A stretch of DNA of 64,000 nt. Origin: Paragyromitra xinjiangensis (lineage: Eukaryota > Ascomycota > Pezizomycetes > Pezizales > Discinaceae). The notes below the pieces were generated by a model, which did no database searches, was not told the origin of the DNA, and saw only the letters and a program-made list of their open reading frames with translations. Both the position numbers and the translations under genes were made by a program. Where the stretch lies: the NCBI GenBank assembly GCA_038503065.1, contig JBCAMK010000001.1, positions 3,348,001-3,412,000 of the forward strand, given 5' to 3'. Shown piece by piece: positions 9,692-19,295 of this stretch (position 1 is its first letter; every line of letters starts with the position of its first letter).

Positions 9692-10701
9692 TGTTATACC
9701 TATGGCTATAGGCGTGCAGTGGTCTCCCTGTTACCCTACCTTCCATTTGGTCACCTTCCCGTCTTCGTTGGACCCCTCTGTGGCTGCCTGTTGTGATATT
9801 GGCCTTCCCAGCCTATTCCCAGGCAGTTACCCTGCCTTCCCCGGTTACCCGGCCGTTACCCTGCCTCCAGCAGCGAGTAGATCGAGAAGGGGGGACACCC
9901 GCAAAATATCCGCGTCCCGGAGACTAAAAGTAACCCTTTGGTCGTCAACGGCGCCCTTCCCGCGGAACGTGACCCGGAGGGTATGTATGAGAGGTCTTCA
10001 TAGGGCAACTTGGGGCGCCGAGTCACGTGGGCTATTCGGATTAGTCATCAGAGGTCTCCTGCCCGCGCTACGGGGCTCCAAACACCAGCTGTCGCAACAA
10101 AACGATATCGTGTAACCACCTACTCGATCGGGCGAACGCAACCGTCGCAACCGTATCATCGCCACGGCGATCTGAAGATTACTGAACGAGGGGTAAGCGT
10201 CGGAAGTTGGAGATATCGGCTTCGCCGATAGGATGTCGGATAAATGGATAAGCGAGTTAGTTCAATTTGTAATAGTAGATAGTTTAGTCCGTCGACCCAA
10301 GCTACAAAGAACACACAGTAGTAAAGAGGACGGGATATAAATACTCTTGCATTGGACGTCAATTCTGAGTCGATCATCATCGAGGAAGAACGAGCCTTAT
10401 CAATATTATTTTGTTACCAACATACTTTGTTCCGTGATAAATTCTCCATCGTATCGAGTTGTTTAGCATAGCTTCGCGCTTCAACACTCGTGTCCTTCCT
10501 ATTGAGAAAGTTCTTTCAACGGAACGGCCCCGACCCTTATCTCGCTTAAACTATCGTTGCCTTCGTGCGGTTCATAAGAAGTTGTCAGGACGTGCGCTCG
10601 GGTATTGTGCTACGGATAGTAGCCGGTCGAGTTACAGAGTCTAGAGAGCTATCTAAAGCTTCGCTTAGAATTCAGTAGTGGTGCGAAGTACCGGTCTTAC
10701 A
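9692..10701 (+). repeat. 3' LTR of the chromovirus
   Basis: It begins TGTTATACC and ends CTTACA, nearly identical to 2316-3347 except for the missing 21-bp module and a small patch near 10140-10160. The GTAGG target duplication follows at 10702. Confidence 0.95.
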
Positions 10702-12048
10702 GTAGGGTCCTGGCGGAATTGCTGTATCTTAGCTTGATAGATTGGGTGATTGCGCGGAGGGAATTCGGCAAAGTCCCCAAGGCTATCAAAATCAACTTCA
10801 CACTTTGCACACGCCTGGCTTGGAATATTATGGAGGGTGGCATGCTCTTCTTGATCTGCAATCCAAGCACATAGTATAGGGAAGCAGAGACGCTGGTGAC
10901 CATCTGCGCAGTCCATAAGTTCTCCGCTCTCGCCAGGGCTCTGAAGGCCTTCGAGAATCTCTTCCAGGACCTTGTGTATAGCTTGTTGGCTCTGCCGCCG
11001 CTGGACTTTCGAGAAAGCAGACTCCTTCCCAAGCTTCGGGGGTACCGGCAGCAACGCCAGGAGTATAATCGCGAGATTGGAAGGTTTGCCTCGAGTTGTT
11101 GATTTGATATTGCCGATAGTGATATAGATAGGCCATGCTTTCTTGTCGCCGCTGAAGTTGGTCAGCTGTGTTCCATCCGAAGCACAAATTACAGGGACCA
11201 CTGTAGCGCCTTCCGGCAGTGTGTTCTAGAGTAGCTGTTAGCGCATTGGTCAAGGCTCTAGGAGTACTCCAGAGTGCTTCACAAACCTGTGTCTCCCACC
11301 ACCAGTCTGCGGTATGCATTTCCCCGTACATTCGCTCCCCTGCGCTATTATACTCCATCGTAGGAGCATATACCATATCCTTTTTGTATGCCCTTTGCTT
11401 AAGCAGATAGCGTATACAGGTTATAGGATCTCGATAGTAATAGCGAATCTGCTTCCCACCCAATTCTATATCCGAGAGGTGCCAGCTAGCCCGGCCTAAT
11501 GTCGTGTGCATTTCTTCAACTTTGCGCGTGAAGCTCTTTCCGGAGCGGAAAGAGCAGTCAGGAAGGCCTAGAGAGCTTTGGAAATAGTCATCAATGGCTC
11601 CTTGCGAGACCTGAGCGCGTATGAACCAACGAGCGAGTTTGAATTCTTCCACCGACAAGAATGGTGCCCAGGGATCTTGGAGCAACACATTTTGCTCTTC
11701 TTGATAGCTTTGGGAGCTCTGAAGAGGTCGTCCAGCACCTTCGTATGGAATAGTTGTCTCTCGCTGGGGCTGATCTGTATTATGGAGGTTGAAATCTGAA
11801 TCTGACTCCTGATCGGAATCATCCCCATCACTATTGCTCCTAGCTTCGTAAGTGTCAAAATCATCATCGCCATTGAGAAGAAAGTTGCCATCATAGCTCT
11901 GAGAGCTCTCGCCAATATTGGATGAGCTTTGGATCGTTAGAGAGGCAAGAAATGACTGAGCAATGAGGGGATGCTTTTCTCGTAGGTGGGTTTCAAAGCT
12001 GGTAGAATATTTGTAACGTTTGCGGCAATAAGGGCACTTAGTTGACAT
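10702..12048 (-). pseudogene. Plavaka-type transposase, N-terminal half with C2H2-like finger
   Basis: The start is taken as the ATG at 12048 (MSTKCPYCRKRY), because it opens the C2H2-like finger CPYC...H...H that begins Plavaka proteins. The longer upstream frame to 12198 has no family signal. Exon 1 (12048-11287, 254 codons) carries an acidic linker and DPWAPFLSVEEFKLARWFI, then ERMYGEMHTADWWWETQ. A 61-nt intron at 11226-11286 interrupts it in phase 0. Exon 2 resumes with NTLPEGATVVPVICASDGTQ and NFSGDKKAWPIYITIGNI, the most diagnostic Plavaka stretch. The exon is cut at 10702 by the LTR element. The expected role is a cut-and-paste transposase. I found no convincing terminal inverted repeats, so the element ends are unknown. 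Confidence 0.8.
11226..11286 (-). other. Spliceosomal intron in the Plavaka transposase
   Basis: On the minus strand the intron runs from GTTTGT to CTCTAG, with a GCTAAC branch site about 14 nt before the 3' end. Removing it joins the conserved WWWETQ to NTLPEGATVVP in frame. Its interior contains GAAGCACTCTGG...TAGAGCCTTGACCAATGC, a variant of the short motif found in other introns and spacers here. Confidence 0.8.
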
Positions 12049-13283
12049 GTTTCTGGAGTTGCTTGATGAGCTTTGGCGATAGCTTTGGCGATAATGCTGA
12101 GAGCTCAGGGGGATGTAAACAAAAACACGTGCCGCCCATACCAGGGATATATCTTGGCATAGTTCCTTGGCATAGTTCCTTGGCAGGATCCCTGCCAACC
12201 ACCCCTGCTAGCGCAAACAAAACCAACCTCAAACAAGCCCCGCTTTCAACCTCAACCTCGACCACTCCCACCCCATATGGTGGGAGTGGTCTTTATCCAC
12301 CACCTAAAGCACTCTTCAAGGCTTTGGAAGCCTTGAGGATAACTCTCAGAGCTAGCGGAATATTTCCTTTCCTCCTTTGTCGAGGTATGGTATCAAAATG
12401 GCTCGACCAACGGTATTCCTCCAACAAACCAACAACTCATGAAATGGAAGCGGGAGCTGATCTAAAAACAGACAAAGATCCTGTCAGTGCTCAGAAAGCC
12501 TTCACGAATGCTTTCTAGGCTGCAACGAACTAAATGAGAGCTGAATACAGTACTCATGGAGCGAGTGACGATTTGTGAGCCATCAACAGGTCAAAGCTCC
12601 TGAGACACGGGCTGGATCCTGATAGCAGGCAAACTACGTCAGAATAGCCTGAGCAAACTCTAGCAGAGGTTATATATTCAGAGTTTTCTGCTCCACGAGA
12701 GGCTTTCTGGACCACTCCTGTATCCTACCAAGCAATACTCTCTACAAGCACTCGGCACAATACAGTAAGCTCCGATCGCAGGCTAATGAAGCTTTGAAGA
12801 TGACTTTGTGAGCTCTGGCTAATGCTTGATTTGGGAACTTGAATTAGCTATTTGGTGGAGCCTCAAGTTTTTTGAAGGTGCTGTTTCAAGTTGACCATTC
12901 GACGGAAGAGTTCAAATTAGTATTGGTAAGCCTACAAAAGCTTTGAGAGGTTTCGAGATGGCTGTAAGAGCTCTCGCTAATGCTTCTTAAGCTCAGCAGG
13001 TGTTTCAAGCTATAGGCCAGTCATGTCTCATGTTGGATCCGACGCAAGCTGCGAAAGCCCAAAGGTTTTTATCCCTCTATATAATGCCCTTACAGCGCCC
13101 TACTCCTCTCATTCCCAGACATACATTCACTCGCTTATCAATATACTCAATTATTCGTTTACTCATTCACTCGTTTACTAATACTTATTTGCAGGCAAAT
13201 AAGTAATTATTGAATACCCTACAAGCACTCAGCATAGCTCCTAGAACCTCCGTTACACTCTACCGAATAAAATCTAATATAGA
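12049..13283. other. Spacer between Plavaka and the polyproline gene
   Basis: There is no supported gene here. A short direct repeat of TTGGCATAGTTCC occurs near 12153-12182, next to the palindrome TTGGCAGGATCCCTGCCAA. Several copies of the AGAGCTCTCG/GCTTT motif occur, for example at 12307-12355, 12490-12520, 12785-12825 and 12940-13000. The last two share GCTTTGA...GAGCTCT.GCTAATGCTT. The right part is the promoter region of the gene at 13284. Confidence 0.5.
13078..13084 (+). promoter_or_regulatory. TATA-like element upstream of the polyproline gene
   Basis: TATATAA lies 200 bp before the ATG at 13284. A possible 3' splice site (CTAATAC...TTTGCAG, ending 13194) suggests a 5'-UTR intron, but I could not pick a donor. 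Confidence 0.35.
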
Positions 13284-14699
13284 ATGGCTCCTAGTATCAA
13301 AGTAGCCGATATCAAGGCAACTTTGCAGCTTACGGGCAAGGACTCATCCTACCGCCGGCTGCGCAAGGAGCTCGCCGCCGAAATGACGTCTTCTGGCTGG
13401 ATTAATAAGACTGCTTCTGGCCAGGCGGCGTTTGATGAGCTTTGCAACTGGATCTCCAAACACCCTTATATCAAACCACTGCGTGCCACCTGGAAGGATA
13501 AGTATAAAAAGAACCAGAGAGCCTCTGAGAACATCCAGAAGGCTTTCCAGGCTCTCATCGCTGACGTCGGAGCCAAGGAAAAGAAATCTGCCGGTGCGGG
13601 TGATCGCCATTTTGAGGTAGAGAACCCCGAAGAAGAGGAGGAGGACGACGACGACGAGGAGGAGGAGGCCAGGCCCAAAAAGCACAAGAGGACTGCTCTC
13701 AAAGCCGCCGCGATGATCCCCGCAATCATCCAGCCGCCGCCTCGGCCTGTGGTTCACGTTCATATGGTTGATCCGGATAACATTGGCTTCCCTCCAATTG
13801 GTGTACCCTATCCATGGTTTGGCGTTCTGACCCGGCCAGTCTATACTGGAGTCCTTGCCCATACCACCATGCGTGAGATGGTTAATCTAGCAAAAAAGCA
13901 TATGCCCGTCGGGAGAGCTCTCCGAGCTCTCTATGGAGCTACCGAGAACCCTGGACCTGCACCAGCTGGCGCCTCTGCAGATGTGAATTTTGGCAATCCT
14001 AGCTATTCACTCCTCACAGATGCAGAAGAGGTCGAAGCTTGGGTCTCCAGTAGCAATGCAAAGCCGCTGAGAGTCCTGGTGGTTCTCCACAGAGCCGAGA
14101 GAGACGCCCAGACACCCCCTCCAGATGGCTTTGTGTACGTTCAGGACCAAGACTATGATATGCTTGACCTTCCTGCGGAGGATTCTGAGCACGACGACAA
14201 TGCTCGCGTCACTAAGACCGGGGAAAAGGTGGCAATGCCCAGAGCTGACGCATCCTTCCAGAGGCTCCTCAGGAAACTCGTCGCAAGGAGGGACCGCCAG
14301 GAAGCTGCACTTACTCGAGTGAGCAATGCCTACCTCAGGAAATACCCTACTGGCTTCGCTCCAAACAGTCCTCATTGGAGGGATGACAAGATCTGGACTG
14401 CGGCAGACCGGGCTGAGTATCTCGCTGGGCTACCAGCCCCTCCACCTCCACCACCTCCACCACCTCCACCACCACCTCCAGGGCCTCTGCCTGAAGATGA
14501 CGAGAATACCAACGATGATGGTAATGCTGGCGGCGGAGCTGAGGCACCACCTCCTCCTCCTCCTCCTCCTCCTCCTCCTCCTCCACCACCTCCTCCAGGG
14601 CCTCCGCCTGGAGGTGAGAATACCGACGGTGGTGGTGATGCTGGCGGCGGAGCTGATGCTGGCGGCGGAGCTGATGCTGGCGCTGGTGGTGCAGCTTGA
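13284..14699 (+). CDS. Unknown 471-residue protein with acidic block and two polyproline tracts
   Basis: A single intact exon. I do not recognise the family. Residues 1-95 form a folded-looking Lys/Trp-containing region (SSYRRLRKELAAEM, CNWISKHPYIKPLRATWKD) that could be a DNA-binding helical domain, though no motif proves it. A run of Glu/Asp (about 112-128) leads into PKKHKR, a likely nuclear signal. The centre (about 155-360) has no recognised motif. The C-terminus has 14 prolines, then 17 prolines, separated by Gly/Asn/Asp-rich spacers and followed by an Ala/Gly-rich end. The first proline tract uses mixed CCT/CCA codons, whereas the second contains 11 CCT codons in a row, suggesting recent slippage. 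The gene is divergent from Plavaka and could belong to that element or to the host. Confidence 0.6.
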   Translation: MAPSIKVADIKATLQLTGKDSSYRRLRKELAAEMTSSGWINKTASGQAAFDELCNWISKHPYIKPLRATWKDKYKKNQRASENIQKAFQALIADVGAKEKKSAGAGDRHFEVENPEEEEEDDDDEEEEARPKKHKRTALKAAAMIPAIIQPPPRPVVHVHMVDPDNIGFPPIGVPYPWFGVLTRPVYTGVLAHTTMREMVNLAKKHMPVGRALRALYGATENPGPAPAGASADVNFGNPSYSLLTDAEEVEAWVSSSNAKPLRVLVVLHRAERDAQTPPPDGFVYVQDQDYDMLDLPAEDSEHDDNARVTKTGEKVAMPRADASFQRLLRKLVARRDRQEAALTRVSNAYLRKYPTGFAPNSPHWRDDKIWTAADRAEYLAGLPAPPPPPPPPPPPPPPGPLPEDDENTNDDGNAGGGAEAPPPPPPPPPPPPPPPPPGPPPGGENTDGGGDAGGGADAGGGADAGAGGAA

Positions 14700-14714
14700 A
14701 TTAGGCAAGCTCTT

Positions 14715-15000
14715 GTGAGAGCCATGGGGGCTATGGTAAGTGCTTTGGGGGCCAGGTTTTTTTTTTCTCCATATCTTTTGGTTTCTTCTATTTTCCTTCC
14801 ATATTTTTCTTCCATATACGTCTGGATCTGGCTTTTCGTGAGTGCTCTGGGGGCTATGGTGAAGGTTTTGGGAGCTAGTATTACTTTTTTATATATCTTT
14901 TGGTTTCTTCTTTCTTTCTTCTTTCTCTTTTCTATTTACGTCTGGATTTGGGTATTCGCGAGTATTCTGAGGGTTGTACGTAGGATTTTGATGGGCTACA
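14715..15000 (+). repeat. Diverged tandem repeat of about 120 bp downstream of the polyproline gene
   Basis: Units start at 14715, 14838 and 14958 (the last partial). Each opens with GTGAGWGCY..TGGGGGCTATGG, then a T-rich stretch containing CATATCTTTTGGTTTCTTC, then TACGTCTGGAT. The first 30 bp resemble the start of the 127-bp repeat at 19715. No coding potential is evident, and the remaining spacer to 15465 shows nothing else except the promoter region of the next gene. Confidence 0.6.
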
Positions 15001-17318
15001 GATGTCGTCCACGTTAGGTTGGGGGCTTATTGATATCATTTCCTTATCTATTTATTTGTTACTATTATTACCTCGTATCAGTTTCGGGCATATGTTTTGG
15101 GCTTTGGAGAGGGTTGAGAGAGCTGTCGCGAGTACTCGTAGAGCATTATTTTCTATAGCTCATTTCTCTAAGCTATTCTTGAGGAGTATGATCCAGGCTG
15201 CTTCCATTCGTAGCTAGTGGCTGATAGGAGGAAATTGATATTGTCTCACGAGCTTTGACGTCATCCGAAGTGACACGTATTGTGGTGGTTTAGGGTTACG
15301 AGTATCAAAGCACCAAATAAAGGGGTGAATGCCCCCTCAACCTTCGCCAAAGCTCTCTAAGCTCTCTGCACACATTGTCTTCTTATATTCAGTCTTTACA
15401 GCGTAATATTACATTCTCCTATTCACCTTCTATATCGACGTTCCTTATCTTCCATTTGTCATACTATGTCATCTCACAAGCGAAGCTCCTCCAGAGCCTT
15501 TCCAGCATCCAAATCATCAGCTACAAAGAAAGCCAGGCTTGATCCTCCCCATCCAGATTATCTTGAGTTCAATGAGGGGACAACCGAAGAAGACGTTGAT
15601 AGCAATGAAGATAGCCGCCAGGGCCTCCGTGAAGGCTCCGAGGAGTTTTCCGATATCGAGTTTCCTTTGGGGCAACGCACGCCCCTGGATTCGGATGACG
15701 AACTCGGTGATCGTGAGAATGAAGAATATTTAACTTCGGAGGGCGAGGGAGATGAAGACTATGAAGAAGTTGGTCCCCTCCTCCAAAGACACGTATTACC
15801 ACTAGCAAGCTAGGAAGGAAGAGATCGAGGAAAGCTGTGCAGGTTTCGACGAAGGCTCTGGCAGCAATCAAGAAGAAAGCCTCGGAGGTAATAGCTGCCT
15901 CTGATGTGCGGTTGCACGTTGTGAAGGTAGGAAGCACTCCCTTTTATTGACCCACGAGAACTGACGTGGCAGCATGGTAATCGGATCCCGCCTAAACTCT
16001 CGGCTAAAAGAGCTGGATCGAGAGCTCCTAGAGCACTCCACAGAGCCACAGCAACCTTTGATTCTTCTGCTTCATCTCCCCTCCGACCCCCCCCACCCCC
16101 CCCCTCTCCATCTTCTCCAGTGTCCGATTCCAGCAATGAGAGTATCCCGGCCAGGCATGTAGGTCGCAGAAGTGTATCGAGGATTATGGGGCCAGCACAA
16201 ATGGTTGTTGTGCATTGCGCAGAGCTCATGAAGCAGCATACACTGCTTCAGGAGCCTTTACCTTCTGCTGCCCGTCTGTTGGCCATAGTAACCGAACTCT
16301 GGAATAGGGCGAATGAAGAACTACTATTGAGTGTGATCATGTGCGTTGACAGCCAGGCTCAAGTGAATGCTCCATCAACCTTCACGAGAGCCCTATAAGC
16401 CCCTGCTAACTACCAACATAATAGATAAAGAGTTTCCATTCTCGGGCCAGATCGCACTTGATTTATTTGATCAAGGAGAAGGTTGAGGCGGGGGTTCTAT
16501 ATAAGCTCCGTCAATGCACAAGTCGGGCGGAGATAGTTGCCAGAATCGAATATCTCCTGGAGAACGATAGGTTTTTAAGCCATTCCGACAACTACACAGT
16601 AAGTAGCACAAGCAATGCCCCAGAAGCTATCTAGAATACTCTGACAGCCATTAGGACTGCTCATGCCGCTTTTGGGCGCCCGAAATCACAAGCGTCATAT
16701 TCGCCAAATACTTCCAAGGGGTAAAGATGTTGGGTTCCAAAGATCCTGAATTCCTAGAAAGGATCAACCCAGTCTTCGTGTGTCTAGTAGCCACTGGGAT
16801 ATGGCACTGTTTGTGGGCTTGGAGCAGTGGGATCTATGTCAAGCCGGACGACTTCACAGGGAGTAATCAAAGCGTCATGCGTGAGTATCCTAAGAGCCAT
16901 CTAGAGAGCTTGACTAAATCTCGTGATCACTCTAGGAACCTTCACGAGAATGATGAACACTTGGAGGAGTCCTAGCCTTGAAAATCAGCAGGGCACGATG
17001 GAGGTGTTGAAGGAACGGCTACGAATGCTGGTATGTACGATCCGGATTTATTTTTCCGCTTGCTGACTTTATAGATTTCGAGGGCAAATGGTACCGAGGA
17101 AGTTATAGCTGTGGAAGCCTTCCACGTAGATAATCTTGCTCTCACAAAAGCTCTGGAGGCCTTCCGAAGAGGAAAGACCACAATTCCTCCACCTACACCA
17201 AGCCGGGAGCGGTCTCCCACTCCAGATCATTCGGGATTGACACTCCTCGCACGGCTAGCAGGAGTAGAGACCTCGGCACCTTCAAATAGCGAGGGTGACG
17301 TGGAGGGAGGGGGGGGAG

Positions 17319-17332
17319 GGGGGGGAGAGGGA
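17319..17332. repeat. 14-bp target-site duplication of LINE A (partner at 19641-19654)
   Basis: GGGGGGGAGAGGGA occurs directly before the (TTTA)n tail and again directly after the element's 5' end. It lies in a G-rich coding stretch of the DUF6532-like gene. Confidence 0.85.
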
Positions 17333-17591
17333 TTATTTATTTATTTATTTATTTATTGTTCATACTCGCATGCATCCGAAACGGATATGGCGTACAGCAG
17401 AAGAAAACCCAACAGGAACATAAAAGAAAACAAAACAAAACTAACTAATCCACCACCAGTTCCAACTCAGCCTCTTCTAGGCTCGTCATCAGTGAATGTG
17501 TTAATACCCCGATCTAGTGACTCCCTCTCACAGTGTCAAGACTACCCTGGGCATTCTTCCTTTACCATCGCTTGCTTTGTGCCTATAGCAC
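17333..17591 (-). promoter_or_regulatory. 3' UTR and tail of LINE A with two RNA hairpins
   Basis: In transcript sense: a hairpin GTGCTATAGGCAC (17579-17591), later the palindrome ATCCGTTTCGGAT (17374-17386), then AACAATAAATAAATA. The same two structures, with sequence differences, end LINEs D and G. Likely role: the recognition site for reverse transcriptase at the 3' end (inference from LINEs that need a specific tail). Confidence 0.6.
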
Positions 17592-17652
17592 TCCTTCCAC
17601 CAGGTCCGAAGACCCCTGAAGGTTGGATACATCAATAAGGGTGGGGTGTAAC

Positions 17653-19200
17653 TTAAGTTACCATGCGATCCTGACGTTCGCTGGCACTAAGTCTGGCTTG
17701 GGTGAGTTTGAGGCACCCAGAGAAGTTACCACGATGCGGTTCGTTACAGTTCTTGCAACGGATGATGGTGTGGAGGCAGGGAGCTCCCTTGATGGTGCAA
17801 GAGGAGTTTGCGCAGGAGTGGGAGGATGCTGTATGAGGCCCAGCACAGATGTTGCAGAAGGGTGTTTTGCTGGTACAGCGTTGTTGTGGGTGGCCAAAGG
17901 CCAGACAGGTAGTGCATTGGGTGTCTGGCCCAAAGCGAAGGTATTTGGTGACTTTGTGACGAAGTCCAAACATGGAGAGCCCTCTCTCAAGGGCAGTGGT
18001 GGCAGGCTGCTTCCCCACAATGGTAAGAACCATGGAGGATGCCTGTTTCCCCTCTCTCTGCTCAGGTCTGGTGAGCCAGCGGGGGTCGCGGAGTAGGGTG
18101 GTGCCTGGGTTGAACTGCTCAACCTCAGATCTGATTTGCTGGAAGCCCTCTTCGCCAGAGGGGATGGAGGTGGGAATGTTGTGCACAACAACCTGGGTCA
18201 GGACTGCTTCCTTCTCCATGCTGTTGGCATTGGGAATGGTGTTGCGAACAACTTCCTCAAGCTTCTGTCTTTGCTTAAGGAGGGAGTCAGAGGTGGTGGA
18301 GGTGACAGCAATGAGCTGCACATGGTGGGCTGGTGTGAATCGCACCTCTGCAATCAATGGCCTTTCCAGGGCAGCATTGACTGCATTGCGAATGAGGAGT
18401 GGGGTGATGTCATCAGGGATGGGTAGACCATTCCTGGTGATGATGAGAGTACGGTCGCGTTTTGGGGGGTTTGCTGGTGTTTTGGTAGGCTTGGATGCCT
18501 TGCTGGCGGGTCTAGGAGCCCTTTTTGAGGCAACCTGAGCCCAGGAGGTGGTGGCTGGCGGGGGAGCTGTTGCTGGAGGTAGGGGAAGGTTGGCAGAGGT
18601 CAGAATGGTTGTGAGGGTCCGTTTCTGTTCCAAGTCTGCAACCTTGGAGGTGAGGGTAGCCACCTTTTCCACTAGAGCTGGGTCGTTGTGGAAGGTAGGG
18701 GCTGGTGGGGGTGTATTGATGGCTTTTTCAAGCTGTTTGACGCGTTTTGTGAGTGCTTTGATGAGCCTGTTCTGCTCATCCATCACTGCGAAGAGGGAGG
18801 GGTTGTAGTTCTCCCCAGTACCAATGGCACCAAGGCGATCCAAATTGCTGTTAGAATCATCCATCTGGATGACTGGAGGTAGGGTGGTGGAAAAGGTGAG
18901 GGGTCCCTCAGTGTCCGTCATGTCAGAGTCAGACTCTTCCAGGAGGACAGAGCCACTCTCTGTGGGCTCTGTGGCGGGCAGGGAGGCATAGTGAGGTAGG
19001 GGGACTGCTGGGCGAAGTGGTAGGGCTTGAGTGGGTGTTTGCTCTGGGTCTCCATGGAGCAGAGGCGAAAATCGGGTGTTTGGGGGTGTTGTAGGGGCGC
19101 CAAAGGGCGTTTGGAGCGAGTTTTGGGGTGAGCTGGTCACAGAAGAGGGAGACCTGAAGCCTCTGCCTCTCCCTCTGCCTCTAGATGAAGAGGAAGACAT
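17653..19200 (-). CDS. ORF1 nucleic-acid-binding (Gag-like) protein of LINE A
   Basis: An intact 515-residue frame from the ATG at 19200 (MSSSSSRGRGRGRG). It opens with an Arg/Gly-rich and Pro/Ser-rich region. A heptad-like stretch at about 130-190 may be a coiled coil, followed by an RRM-like region (about 255-400) and three zinc knuckles at about 429-495: CTTCLAFGHPQQRC (CX2CX4HX4C), CNICAGPHTASSHSC and CKNCNEPHRGNFSGC. This is the standard plan of LINE ORF1 proteins that coat element RNA. The stop is followed directly by the 3' UTR, with no second ORF. The frame being kept open in A and Y suggests the protein still matters for transposition. Confidence 0.88.
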   Translation of the reverse strand: MSSSSSRGRGRGRGFRSPSSVTSSPQNSLQTPFGAPTTPPNTRFSPLLHGDPEQTPTQALPLRPAVPLPHYASLPATEPTESGSVLLEESDSDMTDTEGPLTFSTTLPPVIQMDDSNSNLDRLGAIGTGENYNPSLFAVMDEQNRLIKALTKRVKQLEKAINTPPPAPTFHNDPALVEKVATLTSKVADLEQKRTLTTILTSANLPLPPATAPPPATTSWAQVASKRAPRPASKASKPTKTPANPPKRDRTLIITRNGLPIPDDITPLLIRNAVNAALERPLIAEVRFTPAHHVQLIAVTSTTSDSLLKQRQKLEEVVRNTIPNANSMEKEAVLTQVVVHNIPTSIPSGEEGFQQIRSEVEQFNPGTTLLRDPRWLTRPEQREGKQASSMVLTIVGKQPATTALERGLSMFGLRHKVTKYLRFGPDTQCTTCLAFGHPQQRCTSKTPFCNICAGPHTASSHSCANSSCTIKGAPCLHTIIRCKNCNEPHRGNFSGCLKLTQARLSASERQDRMVT

Positions 19201-19295
19201 AGAGAAGGGTCCTGAACCGACAGGAGGTGGGGGGAGGTGTTGCTGGGCCCTGGGGGGGTCCCTGGCGGGTGGGGGAGGGTGGGAGCAGAAAGTGT

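Larger units (their letters stand above)
2316..10701 (+). mobile_element. Complete Ty3/gypsy chromovirus (8386 bp)
   Basis: It has two LTRs of 1032 and 1010 bp starting TG and ending CA, a 5-bp target duplication, a gag frame, and a pol frame with protease, reverse transcriptase, RNase H, integrase and chromodomain in Ty3/gypsy order. A purine tract lies just before the 3' LTR. Both frames are unbroken, and the LTRs differ mainly by one 21-bp duplication plus a few changes near 2790-2810, so the insertion looks recent. The chromodomain suggests targeting to histone-marked chromatin, as known for fungal chromoviruses. Confidence 0.95.

Noticed and set aside
12042..12518. 158-codon plus-strand frame right of Plavaka
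   Set aside because: Partly antisense to the transposase start, low-complexity Thr/Pro content and no family features.
17111..17638. 175-codon plus-strand frame ending with many Lys/Asn codons
   Set aside because: It is the last exon of the DUF6532-like gene running into the antisense 3' UTR of LINE A; the part after 17332 is not gene sequence.
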